This document shows positions 38,019 through 50,244 of a DNA stretch of 64,000 nucleotides, piece after piece. The notes beneath the pieces are model-generated. The model was not told where the DNA came from, made no database searches, and was given only the letters and a program-made list of their open reading frames with translations. How positions within the stretch are numbered: the first letter of the stretch is position 1; the number at the start of each line of letters is the position of its first letter. The position numbers were made by a program, and so were the translations under genes. This DNA comes from Leptospira gomenensis (lineage in GTDB: Bacteria > Spirochaetota > Leptospiria > Leptospirales > Leptospiraceae). The stretch spans positions 124,001 to 188,000 of the forward strand of contig NZ_RQFA01000080.1 of assembly GCF_004770155.1 (NCBI RefSeq), written 5' to 3'.

Positions 38019-39521
38019 ATGCTTCGGATTTTTTTCCTCGTCTTTTTTTCCTTTCTTTTGTGCGGATCCTTGTTTGCGGATTTAAAGGAAGGGAAGAAGG
38101 CGTATGCGAGAAAGGACTTTTCCAAGGCCATGGACGAGTTCCAGAAATTCAACGAAGCCAATCCTTCTTCCGGAGAAGCGTGGATGTATATGGGTTACAT
38201 CTACGAATACAGAAGAGACTATCCTAAATCGATCCAAAGTTTCAAAAAAGCGGTGGGTTTGAATCTACCGAAAAAAGATCTCGTAAACTGTTATCAAAAA
38301 ATCATCCTATACTTCAACTATCAGCGGGATTATCATGAAGTGATCTCGTATTCCAACCGTTTACTTAGGATCGATCCGGATCTTACCCATATTCAAAAAA
38401 TCAGATCGACGGCGGAGGAGAGACTTTCCACGGGACATCACGTCGTTCATAAACCGAAACGTCCTATCTCGGAAGAATCAGAAACTTCTTCGCAACAATC
38501 GGAAGAGGATTTTCTCAAAATTCTGAAAAAAGATCCCAGTAACGAATCCGCCCGCTGGAACCTCTCTCTCGTTTACGCCAATCAAAAGGAGTTTCAAAAA
38601 GCCGAGGGAATTTTGGAAGGTTTAGTGAAGGATTTTCCGGAAAAAGAGGATTATCTCTACAAATACGGAGTCACTCTGATTCGTAACGAAAAATACGCCG
38701 AAGCGCTTCCGATTCTGGATAAACTTGAGACGAAAATCGGAAATAATAGTACAAAAATGTTATATTATGCAAATTTAAATCAGGCAGTCGCGTATCATAA
38801 GATGAAAAAATACGAGGACGCTGCAAAGTATTATAGGAAATCATACGCGGCCAATGCCACGGTTCAACCTCTGGTTGGTTTGACAAAACTCAAATACGAG
38901 GTCAAAGATTGCGAAAACGCGATCAAAACCGCCGAAAGGGCTTTGGAGTTCGGCGAGCGTACCAGAGAAATTAGGATGTATCTCGCGTTGTGTAAGATAC
39001 AAAATAAGGAAGAAACGGAAGGTTATTCGATTCTTAAGGAAATAGCGGCCGCTCTGGAAAAGGAAAATCCGGATTTTAAGGATCTGCCGGACGTTTATAA
39101 CGACGGAATTCTAAAATTAGCGCGTTATTATACCAACCGCGGAGAATACGAAAAGGCTCTTCGTTATTTTCACGGAGTAAAATCCTCCGAAGAAGAACAG
39201 AGAGAATATCGTTTTTATCTCGGAAAGGCTTATTATTATACCGGAAAATTCGACCAGGCGATTTTACTTCTGGAAAAAGTGGGCGGTTCTTCAGGAGCTT
39301 ATTATCTATTAGCGAAATGTTATGCGAATAAGGACGATCTTGAAAAGACGATGGATTATATCCGCAAAGCCGCCGATATGAAGCCTTCGATCTGGGCCGC
39401 AGCCGCCGAAGAAAAGGAATTCGATCGTTTTAAGGAAAGGTCGTCTTTTAAAAATTTTCTGGAGTCAAAGGGCGGGGAAAGGGACAAAGAGCCGGATTCC
39501 CAAAGTTCGAATAAAACCTAA
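38019..39521 (+). CDS. Exported TPR-repeat protein
   Basis: The 500-residue product starts with a clear signal peptide (LRIFFLVFFSFLLCGSLFA). The rest consists of tetratricopeptide repeats: the first at about residues 20-90 (GEAWMYMGYIYEYRRDYPKS), a second group at about 170-280, and a third group towards the C-terminus (YRFYLGKAYYYTGKFDQAI). TPR proteins bind other proteins. The last four bases overlap the end of aroD on the other strand. Partners are unknown. Confidence 0.82.
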   Translation: MLRIFFLVFFSFLLCGSLFADLKEGKKAYARKDFSKAMDEFQKFNEANPSSGEAWMYMGYIYEYRRDYPKSIQSFKKAVGLNLPKKDLVNCYQKIILYFNYQRDYHEVISYSNRLLRIDPDLTHIQKIRSTAEERLSTGHHVVHKPKRPISEESETSSQQSEEDFLKILKKDPSNESARWNLSLVYANQKEFQKAEGILEGLVKDFPEKEDYLYKYGVTLIRNEKYAEALPILDKLETKIGNNSTKMLYYANLNQAVAYHKMKKYEDAAKYYRKSYAANATVQPLVGLTKLKYEVKDCENAIKTAERALEFGERTREIRMYLALCKIQNKEETEGYSILKEIAAALEKENPDFKDLPDVYNDGILKLARYYTNRGEYEKALRYFHGVKSSEEEQREYRFYLGKAYYYTGKFDQAILLLEKVGGSSGAYYLLAKCYANKDDLEKTMDYIRKAADMKPSIWAAAAEEKEFDRFKERSSFKNFLESKGGERDKEPDSQSSNKT

Positions 39522-40243
39522 TTCGAAACCGCGCTGCGTAGTCGGTTCCAGGATTTTATATCGACCTGACCCGGGGCTTTCGGTTCCGCTAAACAACAAT
39601 ACGTAAAATAGGAACCGAAACGTTCCGGAAAAATCCTGGAAACTATTCCCATCGGTCCCATACAAATTCCGGTAAGAAGTATATTATATCTTTTGAATTT
39701 ATTCGCAATTTGTCCGATAGAAAAAAGAAAATCCGCCGTCTCGGAAACCGTTTGCGGAAAGACTGCAAACTTATACACCAAAGGAAAAGTTCCGAAATAT
39801 TTTTTGCTGCCGTTGAAAAAAGAATCGTTCGTGATCCAATTTTCGATTTCGGTACGATTTAAAATCCCGTCAAATTTATGCACGGAACGCACTAAACCGA
39901 AACCTCGTTCGGAAAAGGGTTCCAAAAGATCGTTGGTGCGGTTTAATTCAAGATCCAAGTAGTGTCTTTCGGGATCGAGGGTTTCCGCCAAGGTTTTAAA
40001 ATCGATATCCTTTTCCGAAGAAGACGCGATCTGATCCGTATCACCCGCCTGCCGATACGTAAAAATACAACGGGCGTCGAGTCGTCGGATTTGTTCGGTT
40101 AAATCGATTTTAATCTTCGACGGTGAAAAAAGATCCAAACGAATTTCTATACGATCGCAAAGAGGAAGTTCGTTTAAGGAAAAGAATTCCTCTTCGCTTA
40201 CGGTAAGAACCACTTCTACGTCGGCGAAACGTGACACCTTCAA
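39518..40243 (-). CDS. aroD: Type I 3-dehydroquinate dehydratase
   Basis: AroD dehydrates 3-dehydroquinate to 3-dehydroshikimate in the shikimate pathway through a Schiff base with lysine. The 241-residue protein shows RIEIRLDLF, the catalytic histidine in RSVHKFDG, the Schiff-base lysine in VYKFAVFPQ, and PGQVDIKS near the end. All match type I enzymes. It is the last gene of a four-gene overlapping unit, sharing ATGA with kdsD. Confidence 0.88.
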   Translation of the reverse strand: MKVSRFADVEVVLTVSEEEFFSLNELPLCDRIEIRLDLFSPSKIKIDLTEQIRRLDARCIFTYRQAGDTDQIASSSEKDIDFKTLAETLDPERHYLDLELNRTNDLLEPFSERGFGLVRSVHKFDGILNRTEIENWITNDSFFNGSKKYFGTFPLVYKFAVFPQTVSETADFLFSIGQIANKFKRYNILLTGICMGPMGIVSRIFPERFGSYFTYCCLAEPKAPGQVDIKSWNRLRSAVSN

Positions 40244-41208
40244 AGTCCTTTTTGCAAAAGGTCGTGAATCGATACGATCCCGATGAGATTTTTCGATTCG
40301 TCCACGATCGGCGCAACGGAAATTGGATTCGGCCTCGATTCCATACTTTGCAAAACCTCGTAGGCGTTCGTTCCGGATGAAAATACCGTCGGATTCGAAT
40401 TCATAAGGTCTTTTGCTTCAATCGAAGAAACCAATTTTCCTTCCTTTAATTTTTTGCGAATGTCGAAATCGGTGATGATTCCTGAAAGTTTACCCGAGGA
40501 TTCAACTACACCCGTCGCGCCTTGTCGCTTAACGGTAATTTCCGTTAATACGTCTTCCAAAGTCGATTCAGGCGAAACTTTTGCAAGGTCGGATCCTTTG
40601 CGCATAACGTCGTCGATCTTAAGACTTAGGCGTTTACCGAGCCTCCCGGCGGGGTGATACAACGCGAAGTCTTCACGTTTAAAATCCTTGATTTCCATCA
40701 AACACATCGCGATCGCATCTCCTAAAATCAGGGCGATGGTCGTACTCGAAGTCGGCGCAAGTTCGAGAGGACACGCTTCTTTTAGAACCGGAGTTAAAAG
40801 TAAAACATCGGATTCTTTTGCCAGTTTCGAGTCTGCGTTAGCCGTCATCGCTATCAATTTGGCTCCGATGTTTTTGATCGTGGGAATCAAGTTCAACAAC
40901 TCTTCGCTCTCTCCGGATTTACCGATCGCGATTACGACGTCGTCATGAGCGATAATACCCGCGTCTCCATGCGCTGCGTCGGCGGGATGGAGAAAAACGG
41001 AAGGAGTTCCCGTGGAACATAGGGTCGAGGAAATTTTTTTACCGATGTCTCCCGATTTGCCGACTCCGGTTACGATCAATTTTCCTTTGGAGTTTAGAAT
41101 CAATTCGATTCCTTTTTGAATGGAGGGATCCAAATTCTTTCTAAAATGGAGAATGGATTCTATCTCTATATCGATCGCTTTTTCTATCTTTTCAAAAATC
41201 TGACTCAA
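40240..41208 (-). CDS. kdsD: Arabinose-5-phosphate isomerase (KpsF/GutQ/KdsD family)
   Basis: This enzyme turns ribulose-5-phosphate into arabinose-5-phosphate, the first step to Kdo for LPS. The 322-residue protein has an N-terminal SIS sugar-isomerase domain (GVGKSGDIGKK and IGKSGESEEL) and two C-terminal CBS domains. Length and layout match KdsD. It overlaps the nusG-like gene by 17 bases and aroD by four. Confidence 0.92.
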   Translation of the reverse strand: MSQIFEKIEKAIDIEIESILHFRKNLDPSIQKGIELILNSKGKLIVTGVGKSGDIGKKISSTLCSTGTPSVFLHPADAAHGDAGIIAHDDVVIAIGKSGESEELLNLIPTIKNIGAKLIAMTANADSKLAKESDVLLLTPVLKEACPLELAPTSSTTIALILGDAIAMCLMEIKDFKREDFALYHPAGRLGKRLSLKIDDVMRKGSDLAKVSPESTLEDVLTEITVKRQGATGVVESSGKLSGIITDFDIRKKLKEGKLVSSIEAKDLMNSNPTVFSSGTNAYEVLQSMESRPNPISVAPIVDESKNLIGIVSIHDLLQKGL

Positions 41209-41731
41209 TGGTTTCCTCCAGTTTCAGCGTTCCTATGTCCAAGGTCACCGAAGTCATTAAATTCATTCCGGGAAATTTGACTATAATTTGCTCTTCGTTT
41301 TTTTTGCGAACGACTTCCGCATTGTAACCGGCGAACGGCCCTTCCCGAACTTTGACTTTTTTACCGGGAAGCAATTTTTCCTGGATCTGAATTTCTATCT
41401 TATTCGGAAAGGATTCCAGAAAAATACGAACCAAATTCAGGTCCTCATCCGGAATCGCATACGGTTTCCCCGCATAAAAAACGAAATGGTGAGCGCCGGG
41501 TAATTGAAGCACTTTGACCCGGTCCCGATAGAATTGAATTTTTACGAAAATATAGGAAGGATACAAAGGTTCTTCGATTACTTTCCAACGGTCGGACCAT
41601 TTTTTCTTTTTGGAAAGCAAAGGCAGAAAACACTCCAGCCTGTTTTGTATCAGTAAATGTCTGAGTTTTTTTTCCGCTCTCGGATTTGTGTAAAGAGCGT
41701 ACCATTCGTCGATTTCAGAGTTCTCGTTCAT
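41192..41731 (-). CDS. NusG-family specialised antiterminator
   Basis: The 179-residue protein has the NGN domain (EWYALYTNPRAEKKL at the start, then LYPSYIFVKI) and a KOW motif (PGKKVKVREGPFAGYNAEVVRK). The housekeeping nusG normally sits with secE and ribosomal protein genes, which are not here, so this is probably a paralogue of the RfaH/UpxY/LoaP kind that works on a selected operon. It overlaps tonB-like and kdsD by 17 bases each, so it is translationally linked to both. Confidence 0.85.
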   Translation of the reverse strand: MNENSEIDEWYALYTNPRAEKKLRHLLIQNRLECFLPLLSKKKKWSDRWKVIEEPLYPSYIFVKIQFYRDRVKVLQLPGAHHFVFYAGKPYAIPDEDLNLVRIFLESFPNKIEIQIQEKLLPGKKVKVREGPFAGYNAEVVRKKNEEQIIVKFPGMNLMTSVTLDIGTLKLEETIESDF

Positions 41732-42209
41732 CTATCTTAAAAGAAACCGGAATGATTATATTCGTATCTTCTTCCAGTTCGAATTTCCAAGTTTTCAGAG
41801 CTCTTCGAAATTCGTTCTCGAAAATCGAATAAGCGCATGGTTGTATCGTCCGGAGAATTTCTCCCTTTCCGCCAGATTTTATCCTTACCTCCCAGGAACA
41901 ATCCGATTCCAGTCTTTGTTCCAGCGCCCTTTCCGGAAAGTGTATTTCGTTTTGAAAACGCCGGATCTCTTTTTCAAGAGTCCCTCGGGGATCGGAAGGA
42001 CTCTTACGTTCGGATTCCGCATTTTTTCCTGAGCCGTCACGATTAAAGTCCAGAACGAAATTCAGGTCCGCGCCCTTTTTTAAAAAGATCCGAATATCCG
42101 TAGTTGATTCTGCTTTACGGAAAAAAAAACCGTAACCGATCAGGATGAGAACATGAAATAAACCCGAAATTAAAAAACAAAATCGCAGATCCACGAACCT
42201 ATTTTTCAC
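41715..42209 (-). CDS. TonB-like protein
   Basis: The 164-residue protein has one N-terminal membrane segment (FLISGLFHVLILIGYGFFF), a short charged linker and a C-terminal domain with the TonB-type pattern SCSWEVRIKSGGKGEILRTIQPCAYSIFENEFRRALKTWKF. It is shorter than classical TonB and lacks the proline-rich spacer. It is the first gene of the four-gene unit with the NusG paralogue, kdsD and aroD. A role in energy coupling or as a membrane partner is possible but not shown. Confidence 0.65.
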   Translation of the reverse strand: MKNRFVDLRFCFLISGLFHVLILIGYGFFFRKAESTTDIRIFLKKGADLNFVLDFNRDGSGKNAESERKSPSDPRGTLEKEIRRFQNEIHFPERALEQRLESDCSWEVRIKSGGKGEILRTIQPCAYSIFENEFRRALKTWKFELEEDTNIIIPVSFKIDEREL

Positions 42210-42434
42210 GAAAGTGTATAAAGCGCAATCGATACGCGATCGAAACTAGTCTATAAAAACCGAAAATAACGAAATTCGACTTTCTGTTTCAAAAACATAT
42301 TATGAAATCATTGTTTTTATTATTTTGTCTCATCGTTTTTTTCGGATAGGCGACGGAATTCTTTTCCGATCGGTTTCAAAATTCTTCTTTAAAGTATGTA
42401 ACGACTTTTATGCGATGTAAAAGAGAGGAAACGT

Positions 42435-44132
42435 ATGAGAAAAAATCTTCCGGTTACCAATCGAGAACTTCCGATTCCCGCGAATGCGGTTCTCATTTCC
42501 AGGACCGATACGAAAGGAAGAATCTCTTACGTAAGTCAGGATTTTGCGGACATCAGCGGCTTCTCCGAAAAAGAAATGATCGGAGAACCGCATAATCTAA
42601 TTCGTCATCCGGACGTTCCTCCGTACGTCTATCAGGATATGTGGGATACGATTCAAGGAGGAAATCCTTGGAACGGAGTCGTCAAAAACAGGGCGAAGTC
42701 CGGCGATCATTATTGGGTCGATGCGACGATTACCCCGGTGATGAAGGACGGGGTCGTGTCCGGTTATATGTCCGTTCGAAAGAAAGCGACTCGAAAGCAG
42801 ATCGAACAAGCGGAGATCCTATTCGGTGAACTAAAAAATACGGAATCTTTCTCTTGGAAAATCAAAACCCGATTCCGCGCCCTTTTGAAAAAGCTCGGAT
42901 TGGCCGGAAAAATTCTCACATACAGTCTGCTCGTTTTCGTTCCTCTTCTGTTCGCCAATTTCGAATGGCTCAAACAAGGTATGATTTTTCTTCCGATTCT
43001 GGGAATCGTCTGCGGGACTTCGGGTCTTTCTCTTTTGATCTTAACCATTCTGAATTACCGAAAACGGATCCACGAAATCATATCGATCCAAAAGGAAATA
43101 GTTTCCGGAAACTTCATCAAGGAAATTCCCGCACGACAGGAATACACGGAAGTTTCCGAAATATACTCCAGCTTACGCGTGTTAGTAATCAGTGTTTGGG
43201 GTTTGCTCGTTCAGATAAAGGAGAACTTCGAAAAGAACGACAAGTTGTACGCGTATTTATCCGAATCCACGGAACAATTCCAGGGACATACGCACGCACA
43301 GGCGGCTTCCGTGGAAGAAACCGCTTCCGCTTCGCAGGAACTTTCCTCGACTCTGGAGGAAATCGTAAATTCGATTCATTTACAATCAACCGGTTTGGGC
43401 GCCATCAACGAGGGCATCGGCAAGGTGAACGATTCGATCCACAACGTTTCCAAGTCGATGGAAAATCTTTCCAATCAAACGGCTTCCGTTAAAACCAAGG
43501 CCTCTCAAAGCGAGGAAACGTTCGGACGCGCGATCCTCGCGATGGATCAAATCAAGGAATACTCCAGCGGGATTTCCAAAATCATCAATATGATCACTTC
43601 CATTTCCGAAAAAACGAATCTTCTCGCGCTTAACGCGTCGATCGAATCCGCAAGAGCGGGGGAAGCCGGTAAAGGATTCAGCGTCGTAGCGGAAGAAATT
43701 TCCAAACTTGCGGACCAAACCAGAAATTCCATCAAAGATATCGTGAACTTAATCGGCGATACGACGAAAGCGGTGGATTTCGGCGCGGAGAAATTTCAGG
43801 AATCCCTTTCGATCGTTAAGGAACTTACGGATTACATCTCGGAAGTCAATTCCTCCGCAACGATCGTAACTGCTTCGCTTGCGGCTCAGGCAGAGAAGTT
43901 GAATGAAATCCGCAAGAACACAGTTCAAGTCAATCGTCTCGGAGAAACGGTTACAGAATCGTCTAACTTTCAGAAGACGGCATCCGAAGAGATTTCCAAT
44001 TCGATGTTGAACATCGCCGAAAATTCGGAATCGATTGCGAAAACTTCGGGGGAAATCAAACAGACGGTGGACGAGTCGGTTCAAAAGGCCGCTAAACTAA
44101 AGGAAATTTTGGAACATTTTAGGACGATCTAA
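42435..44132 (+). CDS. PAS-domain methyl-accepting chemotaxis protein (Aer-like)
   Basis: The 565-residue receptor has an N-terminal PAS domain at about residues 10-120 ([17 protein letters not shown] core, [18 protein letters not shown] and [13 protein letters not shown]). Two membrane segments lie at about 155-205, then a HAMP-like stretch, then the MCP signalling domain with the hairpin tip [24 protein letters not shown]. No periplasmic sensor domain is present, so it resembles Aer-type energy or redox receptors. It would pass signals to CheA/CheW. The gene stands alone. Confidence 0.92.
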   Translation: MRKNLPVTNRELPIPANAVLISRTDTKGRISYVSQDFADISGFSEKEMIGEPHNLIRHPDVPPYVYQDMWDTIQGGNPWNGVVKNRAKSGDHYWVDATITPVMKDGVVSGYMSVRKKATRKQIEQAEILFGELKNTESFSWKIKTRFRALLKKLGLAGKILTYSLLVFVPLLFANFEWLKQGMIFLPILGIVCGTSGLSLLILTILNYRKRIHEIISIQKEIVSGNFIKEIPARQEYTEVSEIYSSLRVLVISVWGLLVQIKENFEKNDKLYAYLSESTEQFQGHTHAQAASVEETASASQELSSTLEEIVNSIHLQSTGLGAINEGIGKVNDSIHNVSKSMENLSNQTASVKTKASQSEETFGRAILAMDQIKEYSSGISKIINMITSISEKTNLLALNASIESARAGEAGKGFSVVAEEISKLADQTRNSIKDIVNLIGDTTKAVDFGAEKFQESLSIVKELTDYISEVNSSATIVTASLAAQAEKLNEIRKNTVQVNRLGETVTESSNFQKTASEEISNSMLNIAENSESIAKTSGEIKQTVDESVQKAAKLKEILEHFRTI

Positions 44133-44212
44133 TCGTTTTAAACGAGGAATTCCACTTTCGCCCAACGTCAATTTGCTTCTTCCGGTTTTGAATTCTGCCG
44201 ATATTTAAATCG

Positions 44213-45088
44213 ATGGAGAATCGATTTCTCAGGCTTACGATTTTTATATCCATAGCGATCACGCTTTTTTCCTTTTGGGATCATCATCTCGTAAGTTATC
44301 TAAAGGATTTTATCGTATTCGTTCACGAACTGGGGCACGCGATCGCCGCCTTGTTGACCGGAGGTTCCGTACATACGATCGAACTCCATGGAAACGAATC
44401 CGGAGAAACGATCGCGATTCCGAATTCGGGAAGCGGTTCGTTTATCTTCGTGGTTTCCGCCGGCTATTTGGGTTCTTGTCTAATCGGAGGATTTCTTCTC
44501 AACCGCGGATTTTCCGGAAAAATGATCCGGCCGACTTTGATTTCCTTCGGAGCGATTCTTTTGCTCATGACCGTCTCGTATTCCAAGCCCGGAAATCTTG
44601 CGCAATACACTGGCATTCTCTGGGGGTTGGGTTTTGTTCTTTTAGGATTTTTGAATTTGAAATTCAATCCTTTCGTGCTCGTATTTATGGGAACGAGCAT
44701 CACTCTTTACGGATTATACGATCTTCTCGATTTTACGGGCAACATCGTTCATACCGACGCCGGTATCATGGCAGCGTGGATCACGGGAGCGAACGCCTCT
44801 AAGAACGTTCCAAAATCCGTGATCGTCTTGGGATATTTGATTGCCCTTCTCTGGTCTTTTTTTAGCTTATCCATCATATTTATATCCGTCAAAAAGATCT
44901 TTCAACCCGCGCCTCGAGAAGAATTTTCCACGGAAGAAAATCCTTTTCTCGATCCATATAATACAAGTTTGGAGGCGCCGTTTCCGGGGGACGTAACTCC
45001 GGAAGTGATGGAATGGTTTTTCAGTAAAGGTTTGGACTTAAACGGAAAACCCCTGCCGGCGGAATTTTTGGAAAAAGAAGAATCATGA
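44213..45088 (+). CDS. M50-type membrane metalloprotease-like protein
   Basis: The 291-residue protein has about six membrane segments and an HELGHA zinc motif (H38-E39-x-x-H42) at the end of the first hydrophobic part, as in the M50B/site-2-protease-like group. A second acidic ligand motif of the LDG kind is not obvious. The C-terminal 60 residues are soluble. Its stop overlaps the next start as ATGA. It may cleave membrane substrates or be an inactive relative. Confidence 0.7.
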   Translation: MENRFLRLTIFISIAITLFSFWDHHLVSYLKDFIVFVHELGHAIAALLTGGSVHTIELHGNESGETIAIPNSGSGSFIFVVSAGYLGSCLIGGFLLNRGFSGKMIRPTLISFGAILLLMTVSYSKPGNLAQYTGILWGLGFVLLGFLNLKFNPFVLVFMGTSITLYGLYDLLDFTGNIVHTDAGIMAAWITGANASKNVPKSVIVLGYLIALLWSFFSLSIIFISVKKIFQPAPREEFSTEENPFLDPYNTSLEAPFPGDVTPEVMEWFFSKGLDLNGKPLPAEFLEKEES

Positions 45089-46023
45089 GCAAACGAAGAA
45101 TTTTAGTCACAGGCGGAGCCGGATTTATCGGATCACATTTATGTTCCCGACTTTTGAAGGAAGGAAACGAAGTCATCTGTTTGGATAATCTTCATACAGG
45201 AAGAAAAAAAAACATTGAAACTCTTCTGGACGATGCCCGCTTCGAATTCATCCGTCACGACATCACCGATCCCATCAAGTTGGAAGTGGATCAAATCTAC
45301 AACATGGCTTGTCCGGCAAGTCCCATTCATTATCAATCCAATTCCATCAAGACGATCAAAACGAACGTTCTTGGAATGATGAACATGCTCGGACTTGCGA
45401 AACGCGTAAACGCAAGAATTCTGCAAGCATCGACGAGCGAGGTTTACGGTAATCCTTTGGAACATCCTCAAAAGGAAACGTATTGGGGGAACGTGAATCC
45501 TATCGGCATCAGAAGCTGTTACGACGAAGGAAAGCGGGTCGCGGAAACCCTTTGCTTCGATTATCAAAGAAATCACCAAGTGGATATCAGGGTGATACGG
45601 ATCTTTAATACGTACGGTCCTAATATGCTTCCGGACGACGGCCGCGTGGTAAGCAATTTCATCGTTCAGGCTTTGAAAAAAGAAGACATAACCCTTTACG
45701 GAGACGGAGAACAAACTCGCTCCTTCTGTTACGTGGACGATCTTGTGGACGGCATCGTTAGAATGATGAATACCGAAAATTTTTCCGGTCCGGTCAATCT
45801 CGGAAACGACGGCGAATTTACGGTTCGGGAATTAGCTGAATTGGTTCTAAAGCAAACCGGTTCGTCTTCCAAGTTGATCCACAAACCTTTGCCTCAGGAC
45901 GATCCTGCCCGCAGAAAACCGGATTTAACCCTTGCAAGGCAGAAGTTAGGATTCGAACCCAAGGTTGCTCTAACGGAAGGAATTCGGAAAACAATCGAAT
46001 ACTTCAAAAATAACTTGGATTAA
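45085..46023 (+). CDS. NAD-dependent sugar epimerase, UDP-glucuronate decarboxylase-like
   Basis: This extended SDR has a GGAGFIGSH Rossmann motif, the TSEVYG segment, and YDEGK with catalytic Tyr and Lys in the [11 protein letters not shown] stretch. The C-terminal part has [14 protein letters not shown]. The 312-residue length and the [11 protein letters not shown] segment match UDP-xylose synthases, which convert UDP-glucuronate to UDP-xylose. It may supply sugar nucleotides for surface glycan. It is coupled to the M50-like gene. Confidence 0.85.
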   Translation: MSKRRILVTGGAGFIGSHLCSRLLKEGNEVICLDNLHTGRKKNIETLLDDARFEFIRHDITDPIKLEVDQIYNMACPASPIHYQSNSIKTIKTNVLGMMNMLGLAKRVNARILQASTSEVYGNPLEHPQKETYWGNVNPIGIRSCYDEGKRVAETLCFDYQRNHQVDIRVIRIFNTYGPNMLPDDGRVVSNFIVQALKKEDITLYGDGEQTRSFCYVDDLVDGIVRMMNTENFSGPVNLGNDGEFTVRELAELVLKQTGSSSKLIHKPLPQDDPARRKPDLTLARQKLGFEPKVALTEGIRKTIEYFKNNLD

Positions 46024-47227
46024 ATTTACGCGAAGAAAATCTGGACGTACTTTACCGAAGCGTGCCCTATAACACGCGATTTATCACCGGGATAAACTTA
46101 TGATTATTGGAATTTTAAAAGAAGCTAAAGAAGAGACGAGAGTTTCCGTAACTCCCGATATTATCGACGCGTTGAAAAAGATCGGAGCTTCGGTCATCGT
46201 CGAAAAAGGCGCCGGAGAACAATCTTTCTATCACGACGAGGATTATAAAAAGGCCGGCGCAAGTTTGGTTTCTCGTCAGGACGTTCTCAGCAAATCCAAT
46301 ATTATCGTAAGCATCCATCTCGCCGATCCGGCAACTCTTGCAAAAATAAAGACAGGAACGATTTATCTCGGAATGTTTCAACCGGCGATGAACGCGCCTA
46401 CGATTCAAAAACTGGCCGCTAAAAAAGTGGAAGTGTTGAGTTTGGACGCGATCGCGAGAATTACCAGGGCGCAATCTATGGACGTTCTTTCCTCACAGGC
46501 GACCGTCGCCGGTTATAAGGCGGTGCTTTTGGCGGCTGCGAATTTGGCGCGTTTCTTTCCGATGTTAACCACCGCAGCGGGCACGATCACTCCAGCGTCC
46601 GTGTTGATCATCGGGGCGGGCGTTGCCGGTTTACAAGCCATCGCATCTTCGAGAAGATTAGGAGCGGTCGTGGACGTATTCGACACTCGTCCGGAAGTGA
46701 AGGAACAGGTTCAATCCTTGGGAGCGAAGTTCGTCGAAGTGGAAGGAGCGTCTCATTCCGCGGCAGCGGGCGGTTATGCTGTGGAGCAAACGGAAGAATA
46801 TAAAAAGCGTCAGCAGGAAGCGATCGATAAATTCGCCCAAAAAGCGGACGTTATCATTACCACAGCGTTGATTCCCGGCAGAAAAGCCCCCATTCTGATT
46901 ACTAAAAAGATCGTAGATAACATGAAATCAGGTTCCGTAGTAATAGATCTCGCGTCTCCGATGGGTGGAAACTGCGAATATACGAAACACGGTCAAAACG
47001 TGATCACTCCAAAGGGTGTTACCGTAATCGGTCACAAAAATCTTGCGGGATCGATTCCGAACGACGCTTCCAAAATGTTCGGAAAAAACGTATTAAACTT
47101 TTTGAAACTACTGATTAAAGATAAAAAGATCAATTTGGATCTGAACGACGAAATTCTTTCTTCTACTGCGATAACGTATGCCGGGGAAATCCGTCATAAA
47201 CTGACACTGGACGCCTTGGGTTCCAAA

Positions 47228-47760
<533 letters not shown>

Positions 47761-47764
<4 letters not shown>

Positions 47765-49080
47765 AGTTGAAAGTCTTTTTTGAGAATTTCCGAAAGCCCG
47801 TTTCTGGGCAGGCTTTTTTGTTCGCCGGATATCAAGTCTTTGATCTGAACCGTATCCGTACTGATTTCCGATTCTCCGAGGAACAATACAAAACGATAAC
47901 CTTTTTTTTCGGCGGTTTGAATTTGTTTTCCGATTTTTGCGGAATCCAACATCGTTTCCGCGAGAATTCCGTTCTCCCGAAGTTCTTTGGAAAGTTTGAA
48001 CGTTTCTAAAAAGAGAGACTCTTCCATAATTGGAAGAAACACGGTTTTTTCCCGATTCAGATTCGGAATCAAGCCGTGACCTTCGAGGAAATTTTTAAAA
48101 GTCACGTCTCCCAGTCCGAATCCGATTCCAGAAAGCTGCTCTTTTGAAAAAAGTCCGATCAGATTATCGTAACGACCGCCTCCGTACAAGGACCTTCTGT
48201 TTTCAGGATTGGTGTCGAAAACCTCGAAAATACAACCGGTGTAATAGTCGAAGCCGCGAACGATCGAAGGATCGAAGATCAGCTGCTTTGTAACGCCTAA
48301 CGCCTGTAATTCGCCGAAAAGGTCGCGGATGAACGAAACGGATTCCGGATCGATTTCCGGGATTTCAGAAACCGATTGAAGATCGGAACTTAGGAACTTT
48401 TCGATCCAAGGTATTTGTTTAGTCGCGTCGTCGAGAAACGGTTTTATTTCCGTTTCGAAGGCTTCCGCGGAAATTTTCGATTTTTTATCCAGAAGTTTGG
48501 AAACTCCGTGAACTTGATCCGCGTTTAGTTTGAGGGTGTTTTTTAAAAAACTATCCAAAAGTTTTCTGTGAGAAACTCGGATTTGATAACTTCCTTCCGG
48601 AGCTCCGAACCGTTTTAGGATGGAATCCGCGATTAAAAGTATCTCCAATTCCGCGCGAAAGGAATCCACGCCGAACAGGTCCACGTTCAATTGCCAATGT
48701 TCCCGAAGTCTTCCTTTTCCTGGCTGTTCGTAACGCCAAAGGTTCGGAATGGAGAACCAGCGTACGGGTCTTGGAAGATTTCGAAGATTTCCCGCAACCA
48801 TTCTTGCAAGAGTCGGAGTCATCTCCGGTCGAATCGCAACTCTACGTTCTCCTTTGTCCACGAAGTCGTATAATTGACGTTCTACGATTTCCTCTCCGCT
48901 TTTCGCTTTATAAAGGTCGAACGATTCGAGAATCGGTCCGTCGTATTCCTCGTAGCCGAAAGATAGGACCGTTTCCCGCATTACGGAAAACATCCAGTTA
49001 CGCAATCGCATTTCGTCCGGATAAAAATCTCTTGTTCCCTTGTAAGGGGCTGTGGTTAAAAAGTTCTTCTGATTTTCCAA
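47761..49080 (-). CDS. hisS: Histidyl-tRNA synthetase
   Basis: HisS charges tRNA-His. The 439-residue class II enzyme has GTRDFYPDE at the start (motif 1 region), [16 protein letters not shown] (motif 2) and GFGLGDVT with GGRYDNLIG (motif 3 region and HisA-type motif), then a C-terminal anticodon-binding domain. GFDYYTG is the histidine-binding loop. It is coupled to the PAP2 gene. Confidence 0.96.
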
Positions 49081-49081
49081 G

Positions 49082-50235
<1,154 letters not shown>

Positions 50236-50244
50236 GAAAACTCC

